Positions 58,201 through 64,000 of a stretch of DNA of 64,000 bases are shown one piece after another. How positions within the stretch are numbered: position 1 is the first letter of the stretch; each line of letters starts with the position of its first letter. The notes under the pieces are model-generated. The model saw nothing but the letters and a program-made list of their open reading frames with translations, did no database searches and was not told the origin of the DNA. Origin of the DNA: Hymenochaete sp. R1 (Eukaryota > Basidiomycota > Agaricomycetes > Hymenochaetales > Hymenochaetaceae); NCBI GenBank assembly GCA_019400425.1, contig JAFREE010000032.1, forward strand, positions 124,001 through 188,000. The letters are read 5' to 3'. The position numbers and the translations under genes are program-made.

Positions 58201-58950
58201 ATGCAGCCAGTCGAGTCTGAAAGCACTGAGAAACTCGTCGGTATGCGCAAGGCAGCTCGCCAGTCCATCCAGTACCACCCTTTCTTCTTCCTCCTCATGG
58301 CCCTCGTAGCCATGGCCGAGCTCGGTCTCACCTCCTTCCTCATCAACGCCGGGAACGAATTCAATACGTGGCCGAGTGCTCGCTACCATAGTCTGTAAGT
58401 GCTTGTAACTTTATGTTAATACCGCAAGTGACCGTTTTGATTTATTTTCTGGCTTTTTTATGTTTTGGTGTAGATTAATCTTCTTCTGCTTCAACGCAGT
58501 GTGGACTACACTCTTCGCTACGGCGTACATTCTGTGGGTCATAGATGGCGCAGTGCATATACTCGCGAGTATCGCAAGCTCCGTAGCTTGGTTGATCATC
58601 ACAACAGCTCTATGGGTACGGGGTCTGTTCTTTGACATTATGCAAGTTTAACTTAAAACCCGACTTTCGTTTGCAGGCGACTGCGTCGGGCATTATGCTC
58701 CATACACGTGGAGGGGGTAACTGCGCAGGTATCGCATCTATCACAAGGCGAGTCTTCCAACAACGCCTCAAGGGTGGATAGAATACTAACAACAACATTT
58801 CGCACCAGATGTCGCCAATCGATGACCGTCATGGCGCTCGGCTGGACCGAGCTTGGACTTTCCGCCATCACGCTCATCGCTACTTGCTGCTGGGTCAGCG
58901 CAAACAGGAGGAGAAGCTTGCTCGTGAATGACTCGAGGCGGTTTGTATGA
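58201..58950 (+). CDS. Small four-transmembrane protein (MARVEL-like)
   Basis: Four exons (58201-58394, 58474-58615, 58677-58747, 58809-58950), 182 aa. Four hydrophobic segments: FFFLLMALVAMAELGLTSFL, LIFFCFNAVWTTLFATAYIL, VHILASIASSVAWLIITTAL and MALGWTELGLSAITLIATCC. The spacing and short loops are like fungal MARVEL proteins, but no signature motif proves it. Intron 3 has a GC donor (ACAAG|GCGAGT); the GT alternatives nearby lead to a stop. Function unknown. Confidence 0.72.
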
Positions 58951-59293
58951 GTCGCGTTGCGCTCCAGGCTGGGTGCTGGATCGACGAAGCAACTGCAAGG
59001 ATTGTGTTTTGTTATTTTGTATTCGTGGACTCTAGAAGCATTGCTTATAACTTTTTAACGTTTTCAAATGATGACTTTTTATGATTTTTTTAAAAATAAA
59101 AAGATTCGTGATGAACTTGGAACATCAATTCAATTCGAATCGAGTCAAAGAGTTAAACGTCGATCGCTTACCCATTATGGAATATCCGTGAAAACCGGTC
59201 GTGTACGCTGCGTCGCTTTGACCTCCAGCTACTTTCCTTTTCGATGTATACCCATCACCATCTACATGGTCTTCCCCAAGCCTTTGGCAAAAC
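58951..59293. other. Intergenic region, four-TM gene to lipase
   Basis: 343 bp, AT-rich in the first half (3' UTR, near 59040-59110). The second half should hold the lipase promoter. Nothing else seen. Confidence 0.45.
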
Positions 59294-60598
59294 ATGTCTC
59301 CCCCAATTCACCACCCGCCCACTACCCTTACCCCCTCCCAAAAGCGCATGTACGCCCTCGAATCTGCAGGCAACTTCCGCTGGATTGCTCGCCTCTTCTC
59401 CACGCCCTCCTCCCACGTTCTCTCCGCAGCATCCCTCGTCCCCCCATCCCTCCAGTTCTACCTCGCGAAGATTGGCCAATTCGCGGAAGCCACATTCGGA
59501 GAATATGATCCTAGATTTATATGGGACAATATGGAGGCGCTGATGCGGAAGGGAGGGGCGTTGGAGGGGTACGACGCATTGAAGGACTCGGAGCTCGTAG
59601 GGACGTTCAAGGGGGACGTAGCGGAATTGCAGGTGTGTGTTGTCAGGAGAGAGGGGGAAGAGGGGGAGAGGGAGCTGGTGGTGGCGCTGAGTGGGACGTC
59701 GAATGTGAAGCTGGCGGTAAGGGATATGGATGGTCGGCTTGTGAGGTATCCTTGGCCTTCGGACTTGAGGCCGGAAAACGAAGAGGAGAGGAAGGCTGTG
59801 AAGGACTGTAGAGTCCATGCAGGTTTTTATGGGGTGTTTAAAGGCCTTGTACGCAGGCTGAGAGAGGAGCTTGCGAAGGCGTTTGGGGACGACGAGCTAG
59901 GGAAGGAGGTCGACACGCTGGTAATTGTAGGTCATAGCCTTGGTGGTGCGCTCGCCTTCCTTGTCGCTTTGGAAGTTCTCTCGTCTGCTCTAGCAAACGA
60001 ATCGGACTCGGACATTCGGATCCGCGTTCCTCCTGGAATCAAGATCAAGATGATTGCTTTCGGGAGTCCTAGACAAGGCAATCACGGCCTGTACACTCTA
60101 CACAAGAAACTGGCGTCAGGGTATCAACAGCGGTACGGCCAAGACTGTTATGAAGTTATCTCAGTCAAAGGCTATAATGATGGTGCGTGCATCCCTGGCA
60201 CTCGCTCTTCTGGTCATTTTTTTCTTGAACAAATTTTCAAAAGTCCTGAGCTAACCAAGATGATGATGCATATACTCTGTATAGGTATCCCCTGCCTCCC
60301 ACCCCACTCCCTCGGATACAGACACATCGCCCCGAGGCCCCTCTACCTCTTCCACAATCACCTCTTCCACGTCCCGGAATCCGAAAAAGAATGTTCCCTC
60401 TTCCCCGTCGAGCTTCCCACCGATTTGACGTCGGGGTCGGGGGTGCCGATGCACCCCAAAGGAGGGCATAATTATTATAATGGGAGGGATATGGAGAGGA
60501 CCTGGAGGAGGATGAAGTGGATTGATGTGAGGAAGCGAGGTGGAGGAGGATGGGAGGAGAGGTACGAGAGTGCGTTGAGGAGGGAGAACGAGAGGTAG
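59294..60598 (+). CDS. Class 3 lipase (alpha/beta hydrolase)
   Basis: Intracellular-type Lipase_3 enzyme without a signal peptide, 400 aa after splicing. Exons 59294-60182 and 60285-60598. The nucleophile is Ser in VGHSLGGALAF (about aa 217). The catalytic Asp is probably that of GYNDGIPCLPP (about aa 296), a family pattern. His is probably that of KGGHNYYNGRDME (about aa 366). The 102-nt intron GTGCGT...ATAG is 3n long and stop-free. Its removal joins YNDG to IPCLPPHSLGY, the normal family sequence; read through, it would insert 34 residues next to the catalytic Asp. Substrate not known. Confidence 0.85.
   Translation: MSPPIHHPPTTLTPSQKRMYALESAGNFRWIARLFSTPSSHVLSAASLVPPSLQFYLAKIGQFAEATFGEYDPRFIWDNMEALMRKGGALEGYDALKDSELVGTFKGDVAELQVCVVRREGEEGERELVVALSGTSNVKLAVRDMDGRLVRYPWPSDLRPENEEERKAVKDCRVHAGFYGVFKGLVRRLREELAKAFGDDELGKEVDTLVIVGHSLGGALAFLVALEVLSSALANESDSDIRIRVPPGIKIKMIAFGSPRQGNHGLYTLHKKLASGYQQRYGQDCYEVISVKGYNDGACIPGTRSSGHFFLEQIFKSPELTKMMMHILCIGIPCLPPHSLGYRHIAPRPLYLFHNHLFHVPESEKECSLFPVELPTDLTSGSGVPMHPKGGHNYYNGRDMERTWRRMKWIDVRKRGGGGWEERYESALRRENER
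60183..60284 (+). other. Stop-free 102-nt intron in the lipase gene
   Basis: Starts GTGCGT and ends CTGTATAG, with a CTAAC branch-like site near 60250. Length 34 codons with no stop, so retention would give an in-frame longer protein. Confidence 0.75.
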
Positions 60599-61035
60599 TA
60601 CGATTGAAGGAACACCTTCAAATGCATGTGGTTTGTTCTCTCGGAGCACAACACCTGCCTGCCGAGAGACGAAGGTTGAGTGTTCGCTTTTGCTTCTTTA
60701 CTATCGTAGACATTGATCACATCAGGTTATCCCAACCGTGGGGTATCTTTGTATGCTGTTGATGGTCCGAAATTGATCACTTGGGCATTGGTCACATCAC
60801 GACGCACGCATTGACCCAGATGCCTGACATCACCGGAAGTAATTGACGAGTGAGATCTGTTGTAGTGCATTAATATTACAGTAATGGCATCATTAACGGA
60901 GACAAAATATATGACTCTTTTCCATTGCTCTATCCTGTTCCAAGAATGAAGAAAATAAAATAAACAAAAGGTGAGGACACCCTATTCGCGGAAAATGACC
61001 TCCACGGAAAAGACTCGAAGAAAAAGGGGACACCA
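60599..61035. other. Convergent intergenic region
   Basis: 437 bp between the stops of the lipase and the MFS transporter genes; an A-rich stretch at 60945-60970. Presumed 3' UTRs, no coding signal. Confidence 0.5.
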
Positions 61036-63447
61036 CTAATCCCTGTCCTTCTTCGCCCTCAACCTCAAAAACGCAGTCGTGATGAAGAACGCCCACGCGA
61101 ACGCGATGACGCATATACTCGCCATCCCGAACATTTCCCCGCGTACATGCTCAGCGCGGGTCTGCGCCTCGCCGACGACGGGTATATCGATCGGCGGAGC
61201 CGTAGGGTGGATAGAGTCTTCTTCGTCCTGTTGCAATTGATGTTGTAGAAGTGTTTGATCCTCTCGTTCTCGTTCTCGTTCTTCGGCACCTTCGATTTCT
61301 TCGACATCTTCCCGGACGGACTCGGTGGTACGGTCCGCTAGCAAAGGTAAAGGCGACGCAAACAGACTCGAGGGCGAGCGCACCTCCCTCTGTCTTAGCG
61401 AATGCGACTCCGAAACGCGTTCCTTTCTCGTCCCATGACCCCTCTCCGCACCACCACGATCAACAGCATCGTTATCATCATCATCCATTTCTTCCCTCCC
61501 ATCGTAATCATCCAATAGCCCCTCCTCATGCAGCCGACACTCCACTTCCGCGTACTGCTGCTTGCGCTTACGGTCCAGGGCCCAGAGGCCGAGGATGGCG
61601 AGGAAGTGGCAGACGTTAAGGAAAAGGAAGATAGATAGGAGGAGTTGGACCGCTTTCCGCTCGTTTGGGGTGGAGGCGGTGGTATGCTCTGCGTCGCCCT
61701 TCATCTTGTCAAGGAACAGACCTGCAAAGGTTCTACGGAAAACATGTCAGCTTGAGGGGATAGCATAGATTAATCAAGCTTACTGGAAGACGGTCGTCCC
61801 ACATTGTTCGAGCTGTTATTGGATATGAGATATTTGCGGTGAAGAGAAAAGAAAGAAACATACGCTTTTATGGGCGCCGAGCGTTGTAGAGACATACTTC
61901 GTAGAAACGAGAGTAGGCACGATTATGACGAGGAGCACTCCACGTGAATCAAGGATAAGTAGAAGAGTATATTCGAAGGATACTATACTCACAAGGTGCG
62001 AAGCCTTGACCGATACCGAAGAAGGCTATAGCAGGTATTGGCGTCTTCGTTGCACTGGGAGGTAATACCAGCCAAAGGTAGCAGAGTGCAGTGAGTGTCG
62101 AGGATAATATAAAAAGTTGATGGAGAATAGTGCGAGTTTTGAAACGGTCTATGATAAACCCAACCTGAGCATTGTCAGCAATGATTTGGAAAACTATCGA
62201 CAAAAAAACGTACTACTGGATAAAGAAATATGCTTCCGGCTAGCAGATATGATGCGTAGTTGCTCGCTCTCTGCTCAGTCAAGTCGTAACGCTTCTCAAT
62301 CAAGCTCCTGAAGTGACTCTATTAGTCAGTTATCACATCAAAGGTGTGAGACCTCACGCTGCCAGATGGGTGAAAGGGGACCAGATGGCACCGCAGAGGA
62401 CGTTCACACCGATGTAACTGCATGAATGTCAGCTGAGGTATAATGCTTAAAATGGGACGAACGCACGCCCAAAATACATCCCCAAGCTTCGTGATGTCCT
62501 TTAGGTGCACGGTCCGCTTCCTCGCAACCTGCTTGAGAGCCTGTGCCTCTGATAGACTTTCGAACGTACGCCGGCTTGCTTCGGAGTGGAGCTCGGAGGC
62601 TTCTAGTTCCGTCCCCGTGCTCTTCACGAGCCACTTGGACGCAGAAAGGTAGACTAGATTTATTACGAAGGAAAGGCCTGCCAGAGTCGTCGATGCAATA
62701 AAGGGTGCTCGGGGGCCCAGAGCTTCGGACAGGGGATACGATGTGCGCGCAGCAACGAATGACGAAGCCTTGCCAACGACAAGTCCCAACGCCATGGACA
62801 GGCCGAGTCCATGATCTTTGAAGAAACGGACGATAATCGACTCTTGGACAACAGCCAAGGGGCTGACTCCAAGTCCGAAGATGAACATTCCGAGCGTCAT
62901 CAATCGCACGCTTTCTATTACATCACCGAAGAGAAGCGTGGCCTGTCCTGAAATACAGGCATTATGAGATCATTAATAGCACAGGCGCTTTACGACCCAC
63001 CGATAAAAATGGTACTTGTAGCAATGATGCTTGTCGTCGTCGTCCCAAGTCGTCCGGCCAAAACACCCCCCACCAAGGGAGTCCAGGTGCTGTTTAGACT
63101 GAACGCAGCGAGGAGTAAGCTGAACTCTGTGTTTGACGTGCCCATCTCCCGAGATAAACGCGTCTTCAGAGGCCCAAGTATGTAGGATGCACTGTAGGAC
63201 CAACGTGAGAGAGAACTCCAGCGGGGAACCGCCGTGAGACGTACTAATGACTCCCAATGCTCAGCGAGCACGCACATAGCAAAGCGATCGCTCGAACAAG
63301 GTGTACTCTTACACCAGTCTTCGTCATTGTTGGGTCTACCGAATGAGTGGATAGTATCCTACGGTCGGAGCCGCCGTAGCTTGAGTCTCTGGACGCAGTC
63401 CGCGACCCGTGCGGAAGCAGGGCCTCTGACGAATGCCCAGAGTCCAT
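61036..63447 (-). CDS. Major facilitator superfamily transporter, MFSD1-like (lysosomal/vacuolar)
   Basis: Nine exons (63447-63245, 63191-63001, 62947-62467, 62417-62358, 62307-62217, 62164-61993, 61937-61864, 61812-61784, 61732-61036), 665 aa, all phases matching. Twelve hydrophobic segments are plausible. Typical blocks: CACSLSIGSHYASYILGPLK (TM1), TEFSLLLAAFSLNSTWTPLV, GGVLAGRLG (loop 2-3 motif A-like), MFIFGLGVSPLAVVQESIIV and NVLCGAIWSPFTHLAA. The SxxSxNxxWTPLxGGxLxDRxG-like part fits animal MFSD1 (lysosomal dipeptide exporter). A 130-residue acidic, Ser/Arg loop lies before the last TM; the C-terminus is short and basic. Localisation and substrate are inferred. Confidence 0.8.
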
Positions 63448-63696
63448 GGCGCGGTGATGATGAGATTATCTGATTAAGATGAACCACCAGCCGTCGTCTT
63501 AAATACTACTGCGCTGCGAGACTATCGGAGCTTCTGAGCCGACGCCGTGGGACAAATCAAGCGTGTCGATCATTATAATCTACGCTTTTTCCTTCTGCCC
63601 AAGTCTCTGCCAAAGTGCTTCCCCGTACCACCACCGCGGCCCCCTCCGTTCATCTTTCTCCTAAACGCTGGTGTCCCTACGATAAGTGTCCCTACG
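63448..63696. promoter_or_regulatory. Divergent promoter region (MFS transporter and mitoribosomal gene)
   Basis: 249 bp between two divergent starts. T/C-rich leader on the plus side (63580-63660). No clear TATA box or other element recognised. Confidence 0.4.
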
Positions 63697-63700
63697 ATGA
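63671..63700. repeat. 15-bp tandem duplication across the start codon
   Basis: Two adjacent copies of GTGTCCCTACGATRA (63671-63685 and 63686-63700) differ at one base. The difference turns GATAA into GATGA and so creates the ATG used as start of the downstream gene. Confidence 0.9.
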
Positions 63701-64000
63701 GTGTATTATCAAAGCTCCCGAAAGGATCCTTTCCGCGAAGGAACTTTCACTCATCCCCATTGGCTACTTTCCCCCGAAAAGGACCAGTTGGCATCCCCGC
63801 ACCACCCATTCTCGCCAAAACCGGACAGTTCTTGGATACAGACGAGCATATCGAGGAAACGATTCCGTTCGAAGAGAGAGGTGGTCATGGAAGCAGCTCA
63901 GCAGGCCACTTGCTCCTCAGGGAACAGAGGCACATGCTTAAATACATGCGGCTGATCGAACACGACATGCCCAAGCTTGTCCGTGCGTCCCCTTTATATT
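63697..64000 (+). CDS. Mitochondrial small ribosomal subunit protein, mS35-like, 5' part only
   Basis: Runs off the right edge. Exon 1 is 63697-63982 with a GTGCGT donor after the C of the last partial codon. The N-terminus (SVLSKLPKGSFPRRNFHSSP) is a typical mitochondrial presequence. The rest contains GIPAPPILAKTGQFL, an acidic stretch and HMLKYMRLIEHDMPKLV. That last helix resembles the fungal mitoribosomal mS35 (yeast Rsm24) start, recalled from memory. The rest of the gene is needed to confirm it. Confidence 0.5.
   Translation, partial: MSVLSKLPKGSFPRRNFHSSPLATFPRKGPVGIPAPPILAKTGQFLDTDEHIEETIPFEERGGHGSSSAGHLLLREQRHMLKYMRLIEHDMPKLVRASPLY

Noticed and set aside
1..64000. Secondary-metabolite cluster, mobile element, CRISPR array or tRNA genes
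   Set aside because: No backbone enzyme, transposase, reverse transcriptase, long terminal or inverted repeats, spaced direct repeats, or tRNA-like cloverleaf with the usual GTTCGA box was found by eye.

Overview
This window is nuclear DNA of a filamentous fungus, most likely a mushroom-forming basidiomycete (Agaricomycetes). Genes are dense and on both strands. Almost every gene is broken by short introns of about 48-60 nt with GT..AG ends, many with a CTAAT/CTGAC-like branch site. Gene content fits too: an animal-type OGT, a DysF-domain protein and an HSCB with an N-terminal zinc knuckle. I see no CRISPR array, no bacterial operon, no transposon and no tRNA or rRNA gene. Gene models were spliced by eye. 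Each was checked by requiring intron phases to add up to an intact frame and conserved motifs to be restored.

Layout, left to right. 1-1077: low-complexity intergenic DNA. 1078-2246 (-): complex I subunit NDUFS6. 2526-4634 (-): NIPA-type magnesium transporter. 5171-6215 (-): tentative unknown gene. 6681-11336 (+): DENN-domain Rab-GEF. 11896-23550 (-): complete VPS13 with 43 exons and 3118 aa. 24504-25163 (+): tentative small gene. 25616-26895 (+): ELO fatty-acid elongase. 27763-31159 (+): PH-C2-RasGAP protein. 31360-34717 (-): AP-2 alpha adaptin. 35081-39227 (-): dsRBD DExH helicase. 39671-40467 (-): HSCB co-chaperone. 40652-42001 (+): DysF protein. 42247-44209 (+): TMEM135-like protein. 44235-45626 (-): DPH7. 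45884-46742 (+): AGTRAP-like membrane protein. 46785-51957 (-): O-GlcNAc transferase. 52723-53809 (+): GNAT acetyltransferase. 53931-55525 (+): Elongator subunit ELP5. 56292-57480 (-): triple-KH RNA-binding protein. 58201-58950 (+): four-TM protein. 59294-60598 (+): class 3 lipase. 61036-63447 (-): MFSD1-like MFS transporter. 63697-64000 (+): start of a mitoribosomal protein cut by the window edge.

The genes are ordinary housekeeping functions: lipid transfer and membrane traffic (VPS13, DENN, AP-2, ELO), mitochondria (NDUFS6, HSCB, mS35-like) and translation modification (DPH7, ELP5). They do not form a functional cluster.

The unusual signal is in the splicing. Two tandem 9-nt microexons in OGT carry the equivalent of the catalytic lysine. 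A 6-nt microexon in NDUFS6 supplies the last zinc-binding cysteine. In both genes, skipping keeps the reading frame while removing an essential residue, so these are candidate splice switches. A GC-AG intron, a NAGNAG acceptor and several stop-free introns of length 3n add to the picture.
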